Made by a program: the position numbers and the translations under genes. Under the pieces are notes generated by a model. It searched no databases. It saw nothing but the letters and a program-made list of their open reading frames with translations, and had not been told where the DNA came from. Positions 1-7,214 of a stretch of 64,000 nt of DNA are shown here, piece after piece. Origin of the DNA: Jiangellales bacterium (GTDB lineage Bacteria > Actinomycetota > Actinomycetes > Jiangellales > Jiangellaceae); assembly GCA_030447955.1 (NCBI GenBank), contig JAUJNY010000001.1:401381-465380 (forward strand), given 5' to 3'. Each line of letters starts with the position of its first letter. Position 1 is the first letter of the stretch.

Positions 1-272
1 GCCGTGGCCGAGGCGGTGAGGGCGCCAGCGCTGAGCAGCGCACCCTTGGGCTGGCCGGTCGACCCGGACGTCGGCACGACGAGGGCCACGTCGTCGGACT
101 CCAACGGCTCGCCGATCCGGGCCATGGCCTCGACCGCGGCGCCGTACGGCCCTTCCGGGACGAGCACCCGCGCAGGTCCGGACCCGTTGAGCGCGGCCCC
201 CAGCGCCGGCAGCACCGCGTCGAGCACCGCGGGCCCGGTGGGGCACGGCAGCAAGGCGAGGGGGCGCGGCAC
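1..272 (-). CDS. menE: o-succinylbenzoate-CoA ligase (MenE), N-terminal part only
   Basis: This gene runs off the left edge, so only about 90 N-terminal residues are present. Reading leftward from a GTG at 272, the frame stays open to position 1 and contains the AMP-binding P-loop-like signature TSGSTGQPKGALLS of acyl-CoA synthetases. The family activates o-succinylbenzoate with ATP and CoA in the menaquinone pathway. The start lies one base beyond the end of menB (stop at 274-276) on the same strand, so menB and menE are almost certainly cotranscribed. The residues before the AMP motif (about 65) are fewer than in most MenE proteins; short N-termini are common in actinobacterial MenE. The assignment to MenE rather than another ligase rests on its position among men genes. 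Confidence 0.8.
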   Translation of the reverse strand, partial: MPRPLALLPCPTGPAVLDAVLPALGAALNGSGPARVLVPEGPYGAAVEAMARIGEPLESDDVALVVPTSGSTGQPKGALLSAGALTASAT

Positions 273-273
273 G

Positions 274-1173
274 TCAGTAGTACCAGGGGTATCCGGACCA
301 GTCGGGCGCGCGCCGCTCGAGAAAGGCGTCGCGTCCTTCGGCGGCCTCGTCGGTCATGTAGGCGAGTCGGGTGGCCTCCCCGGCGAAGAGCTGCTGACCG
401 ACCAGGCCGTCGTCGAGCAGGTTGAAGGCGTACTTGAGCATCCGCTGCGCCGTCGGACTCTTGGCGTTGACTGTTCGTGCCCACTCCAGCCCCACGCGCT
501 CCAGGTCGGCGTGCGGCACCACGGCGTTGACCATGCCCATCCGCTGCCCCGCCTCGGCGTCGTACTCCCGCCCGAGGAAGAAGACCTCGCGCGCGAACTT
601 CTGCCCCACCTGCCGGGCTAGGTACGCGGAGCCGTAGCCGCCGTCGAAGGACCCCACGTCGGCGTCGGTCTGCTTGAAGCGGGCGTGCTCGGCGCTGGCG
701 AGGGTCAGGTCGCAGACGACGTGCAGGCTATGCCCGCCCCCGGCGGCCCACCCGGGCACGACCGCGATGACCACCTTGGGCATGAACCGCACGAGCCGCT
801 GAACCTCGAGGATGTGCAGCCTCCCGGCGCGAGCAGGGTCCGCGGTGTCGGCGGTCTCCCCGCTGGCGTAGCGATAGCCGTCCCGCCCGCGGATGCGCTG
901 GTCGCCGCCGGAGCAGAACGCCCAGCCGCCGTCCTTGGGCGACGGCCCGTTGCCGGTGAGCAGCACGCAGCCGACGTCCGGGCTCTGCCGGGCATGGTCG
1001 AGCACGCGGTACAGCTCGTCGACCGTGTGCGGGCGGAACGCGTTGCGCACCTCCGGGCGGTTGAACGCGACGCGCACGCTGCCCTGGTCGACGGCGCGGT
1101 GGTACGTCACGTCGGTGAGCTCGAAGCCGTCGACCGCTCGCCAGGCGTCAGGGTCGAACAGCTGGGATACCAC
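274..1173 (-). CDS. menB: 1,4-dihydroxy-2-naphthoyl-CoA synthase
   Basis: MenB closes the second ring of menaquinone by intramolecular Claisen condensation of o-succinylbenzoyl-CoA in the cytoplasm. The 299-residue protein is full length for the crotonase family. Visible signatures are the oxyanion-hole stretch WAFCSGGDQ (about 84-92), the glycine-rich GWAAGGGHSLH (141-151) and TDADVGSFDGG (169-179). The Asp in that last motif corresponds to the catalytic Asp of the mycobacterial enzyme, the type that does not need bicarbonate. The GTG start is 18 bp from the divergent menC ATG. On the minus strand a TATCCT box (1186-1181) ends 7 nt before this GTG, so the mRNA may be leaderless. Confidence 0.96.
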   Translation of the reverse strand: MVSQLFDPDAWRAVDGFELTDVTYHRAVDQGSVRVAFNRPEVRNAFRPHTVDELYRVLDHARQSPDVGCVLLTGNGPSPKDGGWAFCSGGDQRIRGRDGYRYASGETADTADPARAGRLHILEVQRLVRFMPKVVIAVVPGWAAGGGHSLHVVCDLTLASAEHARFKQTDADVGSFDGGYGSAYLARQVGQKFAREVFFLGREYDAEAGQRMGMVNAVVPHADLERVGLEWARTVNAKSPTAQRMLKYAFNLLDDGLVGQQLFAGEATRLAYMTDEAAEGRDAFLERRAPDWSGYPWYY

Positions 1174-1191
1174 GGGCGGGAGGATAGGGCC

Positions 1192-2130
1192 ATGCGCGTG
1201 TACGCCGTCCCGTTACGCACGCGCTTCCGCGGGCTCGACGTGCGCGAGGGCGTGCTGGTGCGGGGGCCGGTCGGGTGGGCCGAGTTCTCCCCGTTCTGGG
1301 ACTACGACACGGCCGAGTCGCTGCCCTGGTGGCGGGCCGCCCGGGAGGCGTCGGAGGAGGGGTGGCCGCCGCCGCTGCGCGACGCGGTGCCGGTCAACGC
1401 GACGGTGCCCGCCGTGTCCGCCGCGGAAGTGGCCAGCGTGCTGGCCCGGTTCCCCGGCTGCACGACGGCGAAGGTCAAGGTGGCCGAGCGCGGGCAGCGG
1501 GCCGGGGACGACCTCGAGCGGCTGGCCGCCGTCCGTGACGCCCTCGGGCCGGCCGGACGGGTACGGGTAGACGCCAACGGTGCGTGGGAGGTCGAGGAGG
1601 CGGTGCAGCGCATCGCCCGCTACGACGCGGCCGCTGGCGGGCTGGAGTACGTCGAGCAGCCCTGCGCGAGCGTCGAGGAGCTCGCCGCCGTACGCCGCCG
1701 CGTCGACGTTCCCATCGCCGCGGACGAGTCGGTCCGCCGGGCGGATGACCCGCTGCGGGTGGCCCGGTTGCGGGCGGCCGACGTGCTCGTCCTCAAGGTG
1801 CAGCCGCTCGGTGGCGTACGGGCCTGTCTCGGCATTGCCGAGCAGACCGGGCTGCCCGTGGTCGTGTCCTCGGCGCTGGAGACGTCGGTGGGCATTGCCG
1901 CCGGGGTGGCACTGGCCGCTGCGCTGCCCGAGCTGCGGTACGCCTGCGGGTTGGCGACGATCGGACTGCTGCAGCGCGACGTAGTGGCTGAGCCCATGGT
2001 TGCTGTCGACGGCGCGATCGCGGTACGACGTCCGCAGCCGGACATCACCCTCATGGACGCCGCCCGGGCCGACGACGCGACCGCCGCCGCCTGGCGTGAG
2101 CGGCTGCAACTGGTGCAGGCGCTGGCGTGA
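1192..2130 (+). CDS. menC: o-succinylbenzoate synthase
   Basis: MenC dehydrates SHCHC to o-succinylbenzoate and belongs to the enolase superfamily. The 312-residue product shows the KVKVAE lysine motif, the VDANGAW metal-binding Asp, the YVEQPC Glu and the IAADESVR Asp in the expected order, followed by a second Lys region (VLKVQPLGG). The ATG at 1192 follows a GGGAGG ribosome site in the 18-bp gap to menB. The frame is open further upstream across menB, but that extension is only a shadow of menB. The stop overlaps the menD GTG by 4 bp, so menC and menD form a translationally coupled pair. Confidence 0.95.
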   Translation: MRVYAVPLRTRFRGLDVREGVLVRGPVGWAEFSPFWDYDTAESLPWWRAAREASEEGWPPPLRDAVPVNATVPAVSAAEVASVLARFPGCTTAKVKVAERGQRAGDDLERLAAVRDALGPAGRVRVDANGAWEVEEAVQRIARYDAAAGGLEYVEQPCASVEELAAVRRRVDVPIAADESVRRADDPLRVARLRAADVLVLKVQPLGGVRACLGIAEQTGLPVVVSSALETSVGIAAGVALAAALPELRYACGLATIGLLQRDVVAEPMVAVDGAIAVRRPQPDITLMDAARADDATAAAWRERLQLVQALA

Positions 2131-3839
2131 ACCCGTCGACGGCGTTGGCGACCGTGCTCGTCGACGAGCTCGTCCGCAACCGGGTGCACGACGTCGTCCT
2201 CGCTCCGGGATCCCGCTCAGCTCCGTTGGCATTCGCGCTGCATGCGGCCGACACCGCCGGCCGGCTGCGGCTGCACGTACGCGTCGACGAGCGGTCCGCG
2301 GGCTTCCTCGCGCTGGGGCTGGCCAAGGCCGCCGAGTCGCCGGTCGCCGTCGTCACGACCAGCGGTACGGCGACCGCCAACCTCCATCCCGCGGTGCTGG
2401 AAGCCCATCAGGCCGGCGTGCCGCTGCTCGTGCTCACCGCCGACCGCCCCCCGGAGATGCGCGGAGTCGGGGCCAACCAGACCACCGACCAGCTCGGCAT
2501 GTACGGCGCGGCGGTGCGGCTCTTCCACGAGGTCGGCGCACCGCACGAGCGGCCCGGCGAGGTCGGCTACTGGCGCGCGCTGGCATGCCGCGCAGTGCTG
2601 ACCGCCCGCGGCGCGCTCGGCGGCGACCCGGGACCGGTCCACCTCAACCTCGCCCTTCGCGAGCCGTTGGCTCCGGACGGCAGCGACAGCTGGGAGGAGC
2701 CGCTGGCGGGCCGTCCCGACGGGCTGCCCTGGACGACGGCCGGGGAGGAACACCCGCCCACGACTTCGGTGCCGGTCGGGGAGCTCGGTGAGGGACCCCG
2801 GACCCTCCTCGTGGCCGGCCCGCTGAGCCGCGCGACCGCGCAGGACGTGTCCGAGATCGCCGCGGTGCGCGGGTGGCCGCTGGTGGCGGAGCCGACCTCC
2901 CGCGCCTGGGGCGACGCCGTGCCGCACGGCCCGCTGCTGCTCGGCTGCGCGGCTTGGCTGGAGCAGCACCTCCCCGCGCGGGTCGTCGTCGTCGGTCGCC
3001 CCACGCTGGCCCGCTCGGTCCAACGCTTGCTCCGCGACCCACGGGTCGACGTGGACGTCGTGGTGGAGACTCCGCGCTGGTACGACCCCGCGCTGCGAGC
3101 CCGGCGAGTGCTGCCCGGGGCTGTGCTGGGCAGCGCTGCGGACGCGAGCGCCGCGGACGCGAGCGACCCAAGTTGGAGCCGGGCCTGGTACACCGCGGGC
3201 CGCCGCGTGAGCGCGGCCGTCGCAGGCGTGCTCCCCGCGACGGGCAGACCGACCGGGCCGGGCGTCGCCCGTACGGTGGTCGACTCGCTGCCGGCCGACG
3301 CGTTGCTCGTGCTGGGGTCGTCCAGCCCGGTACGCGACGTCGACCTGAGCGCCACCCCACGCGCGGACGTGGCACCCCTCTCCAACCGGGGAGCGTCCGG
3401 CATCGACGGGACGGTTTCGACCGCTATTGGCGCCGCGCTCGTCCATGACGGCCCGGGATATGCGCTGCTCGGCGACCTGACATTCCTGCACGACGGGAAC
3501 GGGTTGCTGATCGCGCCGCACGAGCGACGCCCGGACCTGTGTCTGGTCGTGGTCAACGACGACGGCGGAGGCGTGTTCCACCTGCTCGAGCAGGGCGCAC
3601 CCGAGCACGCAGCCGTCTTCGAGCGGGTCTTCGGCACGCCGCACGGCGTCGACCTCGGCGCGCTGTGCGCGGCGACCGGGACGCCGTACGAGCTGGCCGA
3701 CGACCTCGCCGAGCTGCGCACCGCACTAGCTCCGCGGCCGGGACTCCGCGTGGTGGAGGTCCGCGTCGAGCGGCGAGACCGCCGTGACCTGCATGCGCGC
3801 CTCCAGGCTGCGGTGTCCCACGCACTCGACAGCCCTTGA
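2127..3839 (+). CDS. menD: SEPHCHC synthase (2-succinyl-5-enolpyruvyl-6-hydroxy-3-cyclohexene-1-carboxylate synthase)
   Basis: MenD is a thiamine-diphosphate enzyme that adds succinic semialdehyde, made from 2-oxoglutarate, to isochorismate; it is the first committed menaquinone step. The 570-residue protein has the N-terminal pyrimidine-binding domain (LAPGSRSAPLAF near residue 25; TSGTATANLHPAV near 77) and a C-terminal diphosphate-binding domain with GDLTFLHDGNGL and VVNDDGGGVF. Its GTG start overlaps the menC stop. A 15-bp direct repeat at 3135-3164 gives a doubled SAADA-like segment in the loop between the central and C-terminal domains, a small insertion typical of several genes in this window. 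Confidence 0.95.
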   Translation: MNPSTALATVLVDELVRNRVHDVVLAPGSRSAPLAFALHAADTAGRLRLHVRVDERSAGFLALGLAKAAESPVAVVTTSGTATANLHPAVLEAHQAGVPLLVLTADRPPEMRGVGANQTTDQLGMYGAAVRLFHEVGAPHERPGEVGYWRALACRAVLTARGALGGDPGPVHLNLALREPLAPDGSDSWEEPLAGRPDGLPWTTAGEEHPPTTSVPVGELGEGPRTLLVAGPLSRATAQDVSEIAAVRGWPLVAEPTSRAWGDAVPHGPLLLGCAAWLEQHLPARVVVVGRPTLARSVQRLLRDPRVDVDVVVETPRWYDPALRARRVLPGAVLGSAADASAADASDPSWSRAWYTAGRRVSAAVAGVLPATGRPTGPGVARTVVDSLPADALLVLGSSSPVRDVDLSATPRADVAPLSNRGASGIDGTVSTAIGAALVHDGPGYALLGDLTFLHDGNGLLIAPHERRPDLCLVVVNDDGGGVFHLLEQGAPEHAAVFERVFGTPHGVDLGALCAATGTPYELADDLAELRTALAPRPGLRVVEVRVERRDRRDLHARLQAAVSHALDSP

Positions 3840-3916
3840 GGCATCCGCGCGCCCGCCGACCCGGGCATCCCGCGGCGAGCGGCCCTTCCCCGACTGTCCC
3901 CGGAGTGCCTCTGCAG

Positions 3917-3940
3917 TCTGCCCCCACATCTGGGGGCAGA
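3917..3940 (+). terminator. hairpin downstream of menD
   Basis: A perfect 10-bp inverted repeat (TCTGCCCCCA / TGGGGGCAGA) with a 4-nt loop lies 78 bp after menD in the 240-bp gap before the next gene. No long T tract follows, as is common for hairpin terminators in high-GC actinobacteria. It could instead be a protein-binding palindrome of the next gene. The rest of 3840-4079 shows no further feature I can support. Confidence 0.5.
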
Positions 3941-4079
3941 GTGTTCAGGCACTTTGGACCGTCTGGCAGCGCGGGCATGAACGACGCTGCCCCGCGCTGC
4001 CGGCGCCGAGGGTGCGCATGACAGTGGGTGCATCGAGTCAGCAGTCGGTGGACTGGAGGCTGCAGGGGAGGCGGGACCT

Positions 4080-4985
4080 GTGACCGAGCCGACGCCGGTC
4101 CGTGAAGTCACCGAAGACCAGGACCGGGTCAATGTGGCCGTCGTCGGCCTCGGCGCGATGGGCAGCCGCGTCGCGCGCAGGCTGGTGGACGCCGGTCATG
4201 ACGTGGTCGTCTGGAATCGGACGCCGGCAAAGGCGGAGGCGCTCGCGGAGCTGGGAGCTACACGCAGCACCACACCCCGCTGCCGCCGCGGCGGACGCCG
4301 ATGTCGTGATCACGATGGTCGCCGATCCGACGGCGCTGCGAGCCGTGACCGAGGGACCGACGGGCATCGCGGCGGGCGTCCGATCCACCGCCGTCGTGGT
4401 CGAGATGTCGACGGTCGGCCTCGCCGCTGTGGCGCGGTTGGCGTCGGTACTGCCCGCCGGGATGGATTTCCTCGACGCCCCGTGCTCGGCAGCCTCCCCG
4501 AGGCGGAGAGTGGCGCGCTCACCATCTTCGTCGGCGGTCCCGCTCAACTCTTCCAGAAGTGGTCACCGCTGCTGTCCGCCCTCGGGACGCCGGTCCACGT
4601 CGGGCCTCTTGGCGCAGGCGCGGCCGCAAAGCTGGTCGCCAACTCCACGCTGTTCGGGGTCCTCGGAGTGCTCGGCGAAGCCATAGCGCTCGGTCGCGGG
4701 CTGGGCCTGCCCGACGAGTCGACGTTCGAGGTCCTGTCTGCAACGCCGTTGTCCGCGCAGGCACAGCGCCGACGGACCGCCATCGAGGGTGCGGATTACC
4801 CGACCCGCTTCGCGCTGTCGCTCGCCCGGAAGGACGCCGACCTCGTCCTCGAAGCGGCAGCTGCCGCTGGGGTCGACGTCCGTCTAGCCACCGCGGCCCG
4901 GGCGTGGCTGGCCGACGCCGAGCAGTCGGACTCTGGCGGCCATGACTACTCGGCCGTCCTCGCTCGCGTCACGGCCACCGACTGA
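4080..4985 (+). CDS. NAD(P)-dependent 3-hydroxyisobutyrate/6-phosphogluconate dehydrogenase-like oxidoreductase, two frameshifts
   Basis: The product belongs to the beta-hydroxyacid dehydrogenase superfamily. The N-terminus has the Rossmann motif VGLGAMGSRVARRL, and the C-terminal half has FVGGPAQLF and the catalytic-Lys region GAGAAAKLVANSTL. The middle is out of frame. Between about 4271 and 4481 the family sequence (DADVVITMVADP, VVVEMSTVG, MDFLDAP) is found only in the next frame. An extra C in the run near 4271-4274 and a missing C in the run near 4477-4480 explain both shifts, and the frame is restored at VLGSLPEAESG. The gene is therefore either mis-sequenced or slightly damaged. The GTG start at 4080 follows GGGGAGG. 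The substrate cannot be told from the sequence, and no obvious pathway partner is adjacent. Confidence 0.75.
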   Translation: MTEPTPVREVTEDQDRVNVAVVGLGAMGSRVARRLVDAGHDVVVWNRTPAKAEALAELGATRSTTPRCRRGGRRCRDHDGRRSDGAASRDRGTDGHRGGRPIHRRRGRDVDGRPRRCGAVGVGTARRDGFPRRPVLGSLPEAESGALTIFVGGPAQLFQKWSPLLSALGTPVHVGPLGAGAAAKLVANSTLFGVLGVLGEAIALGRGLGLPDESTFEVLSATPLSAQAQRRRTAIEGADYPTRFALSLARKDADLVLEAAAAAGVDVRLATAARAWLADAEQSDSGGHDYSAVLARVTATD

Positions 4986-5023
4986 CCGCTGCCGGCCGCG
5001 AGGCGGCACCCCGCCCCACCGGC

Positions 5024-6313
5024 TCAGCCGGTGAGGGCATCCCGTACGGGGACGAGCTTGGCCTGGGACTCGGCCAGCTCGGCTGTCGGGTCCGAGCCCG
5101 CGACGATGCCGCAGCCCGCGAACAGCCGCAGCCGCGCCGGATCGCTCGGGTCCACCTCGGCGCACCGCAGGGCGAGACCCCACTCGCCGTCGCCTGCGGC
5201 GTCCATCCACCCCACCGGACCGGCATAGCCGGCACGCTCGAGCCCCTCGAGTTCGCGGATCAGCGCCTCTGCGGGTCCCGTCGGAGTCCCGCACACCGCG
5301 GCCGACGGGTGCAGCGCGGCCGCCAGATCCAGTGCCGACGACCCATCCGCCAGCACACCGGCGACGTCGGTCGCCAGGTGCATGACGTTCGGGAGGTGCA
5401 GGACGAACGGCGTCTCGGGGACGTTCACGCCGTGGCAGTGCGCTGACAACGCTTGTGCCACCGAGCGTACGGCGTACTCGTGCTCCTCGAGGTCCTTGCT
5501 GGAGCGGGCGAGCGAGGCGGCGAGCGCGAGGTCGTGCTGGTCATCGCCGGTCCGGCGGATGGTGCCCGCCAGCACCCGCGAGGTGACCAGACCCCGCTCG
5601 CGGCGTACCAGCAGCTCGGGGGTCGCCCCGAACAGACCCCCGACGCAGAACGTCCAGCACCCGGGGTAGTCGGCCGCCAGCCGGACCAGCGGCCAGCGCA
5701 GGTCGACCGGGGCGTCGGCGACCGCCACCAGGTCCCGCGCGAGCACGACCTTGTCCAGCTCGCCAGCCGCGATCCGCCGCACCGCTTCGGTCACTGTGGA
5801 CGTCCACTCGGCGCTAGACCGGCTGCCGTCGGCGAAGGTGACAGCCACCGGACGGCGCGGGGCGGCGGCCGTCGCGAGCGGTGGCGGCGCGGCGGGCAAC
5901 GCGCCCCGGCTGACGCTGGTCACCCACCAGGAGTCCCCGCGTCGTCCTACCACGACCGAGGGGACGATGAGCGCAGAGCTGCCCGGATCGTCGGCGAAGG
6001 CGAACGAGCCCAGGCAGACGAGGCCCGAGCCGGGCAGGCCGACCTCGTCGCGGACGACCGCGCGTTCGGTCAGCTCGTCCCACCAACGCTGAGCGGCGGG
6101 GAAGCGGTCCGCACCAGCCACGTCCAGCCGCGCCGCCTCACCCCAGCCGACGAGACCGCTGCCCTGACGGATCCAGGCCAGGCCGCCGCTCTTGTCCGGC
6201 AACAGCGCCAACAGCGGCCCCGGGTCGCCGACCGCCACGCTGCGGACGACGAGAGGCATCCCGCCCGCGGCGCTCGCGATATCACGCGCGGGGACGTGCG
6301 CGGTGGCGCTCAT
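5024..6313 (-). CDS. menF: isochorismate synthase
   Basis: This chorismate-binding enzyme converts chorismate to isochorismate, the entry to menaquinone synthesis. The 429-residue length fits MenF/EntC proteins. The C-terminal domain shows KVVLARDLV (about 200), the HPSAAVCGTPTGPA catalytic/Mg site (about 335) and the conserved GWMDAAGDGEW segment. It is convergent with the dehydrogenase-like gene and divergent from menG, 68 bp away. EntC of siderophore pathways has the same fold, but the flanking men genes favour MenF. The ATG at 6313 is the first good start. Confidence 0.92.
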   Translation of the reverse strand: MSATAHVPARDIASAAGGMPLVVRSVAVGDPGPLLALLPDKSGGLAWIRQGSGLVGWGEAARLDVAGADRFPAAQRWWDELTERAVVRDEVGLPGSGLVCLGSFAFADDPGSSALIVPSVVVGRRGDSWWVTSVSRGALPAAPPPLATAAAPRRPVAVTFADGSRSSAEWTSTVTEAVRRIAAGELDKVVLARDLVAVADAPVDLRWPLVRLAADYPGCWTFCVGGLFGATPELLVRRERGLVTSRVLAGTIRRTGDDQHDLALAASLARSSKDLEEHEYAVRSVAQALSAHCHGVNVPETPFVLHLPNVMHLATDVAGVLADGSSALDLAAALHPSAAVCGTPTGPAEALIRELEGLERAGYAGPVGWMDAAGDGEWGLALRCAEVDPSDPARLRLFAGCGIVAGSDPTAELAESQAKLVPVRDALTG

Positions 6314-6381
6314 GGATCTCAGCGTACGGCCGTCGGTTCACACCGGCCGGGTGGCGGGACGCCGGCTCGTAGGCTGCCCGG

Positions 6382-7071
6382 GTGGTGCGCGCCGGGCTCG
6401 ACAAGCGCGCTACCGAGATCGCCGCGATGTTCGACGCCGTGGCGCCGAGTTACGACCGCACGAACGCCCTGCTCTCCCTCGGCCAGGACCGCCGGTGGCG
6501 GCAGGTGGTCACCCAGGCGGTCGCCGCCGGACCGGGGACGCGGGTGCTCGACCTGGCGGCCGGCACCGGCACGTCGAGCGCACCTTTCGCCGCGCTCGGC
6601 GCCGTCGTGGTGGCCTGCGACATCTCCCTCGGCATGCTGGGCACCGGGCGGCGGACACGTCCCGAGCTGCCGTTCCTCGCCGCCGACGGCACCCGGCTCC
6701 CGTTCGGTGACGCGGTCTTCGATGCGGTCACGGTGTCCTTCGGGCTGCGCAACATCCAAGACCCGGACGCTGCCCTCGTCGAGCTGCTGCGGGTCACCCG
6801 GCCGGGCGGACGGCTTGTCGTCGCGGAGTTCAGCCACCCCACCTGGACGCCGTTCCGCACGCTCTACACCGGATACCTGCTGCGTGTGCTGCCCGCGATC
6901 GCGGCCGGGGCTTCGAGCGATCCGGAGGCCTACCGCTACCTCGCCGAGTCGATCCGAGCTTGGCCCGACCAGCCTGGGATCGCCGCCCGGATCGCCGCCG
7001 CCGGCTGGTCCGGCGTGGCCTGGCGCAACCTGTCCGGCGGGATCGTCGCGGTGCACCGGGCGACCCGCTAG
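6382..7071 (+). CDS. menG: demethylmenaquinone methyltransferase (UbiE/MenG)
   Basis: MenG uses S-adenosylmethionine to methylate demethylmenaquinone in the last ring-building step. The 229-residue protein has the N-terminal [19 protein letters not shown] segment, SAM motif [13 protein letters not shown] (about 54-65), and the UbiE signatures [10 protein letters not shown] and [19 protein letters not shown] box at 6370-6375 ends 6 nt before the GTG start and no Shine-Dalgarno sequence is present, so translation may be leaderless. It precedes the menJ-nuo unit with a 143-bp gap that carries the Rex site. Confidence 0.94.
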   Translation: MVRAGLDKRATEIAAMFDAVAPSYDRTNALLSLGQDRRWRQVVTQAVAAGPGTRVLDLAAGTGTSSAPFAALGAVVVACDISLGMLGTGRRTRPELPFLAADGTRLPFGDAVFDAVTVSFGLRNIQDPDAALVELLRVTRPGGRLVVAEFSHPTWTPFRTLYTGYLLRVLPAIAAGASSDPEAYRYLAESIRAWPDQPGIAARIAAAGWSGVAWRNLSGGIVAVHRATR

Positions 7072-7152
7072 ACGAGTACGTCCAGCCCGCGCAGGGTGGT
7101 AGACGTGGTCATTCCCACCCGCGCTCGGGTCGAGCCAGGGGCGGCGCGCGCA

Positions 7153-7158
7153 TACACT
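7153..7158 (+). promoter_or_regulatory. -10 box of the menJ-nuo promoter (candidate)
   Basis: TACACT lies in the 143-bp gap between menG and menJ, 12 nt before the Rex palindrome. The base before it (A) and its spacing to the operator suit a promoter whose start site, near 7165, abuts the operator. No convincing -35 box is seen; TCGAGC at 7130-7135 is the best match at a 17-nt spacing. Confidence 0.4.
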
Positions 7159-7169
7159 GGCCGCGGCGC

Positions 7170-7187
7170 TCGTGAATGCTTTCACAA
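7170..7187 (+). promoter_or_regulatory. Rex operator (redox-sensing repressor site)
   Basis: TCGTGAATGCTTTCACAA matches the Rex operator consensus TTGTGAA-N4-TTCACAA in all but one fixed position. Rex is known in Streptomyces and other Gram-positives to repress respiratory genes until NADH rises. The site lies just downstream of the candidate -10 box and 28 bp upstream of the menJ ATG (7215). Binding here would block transcription of menJ and, if they are cotranscribed, the nuo genes. No rex gene is present in the window. Confidence 0.75.
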
Positions 7188-7214
7188 GCGCACAGGCCGC
7201 ACGGGAGGATGGCC

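Noticed and set aside
685-1191. Upstream in-frame extension of menC
   Set aside because: It overlaps menB on the opposite strand and translates menB's complement; menC homology begins at 1192.
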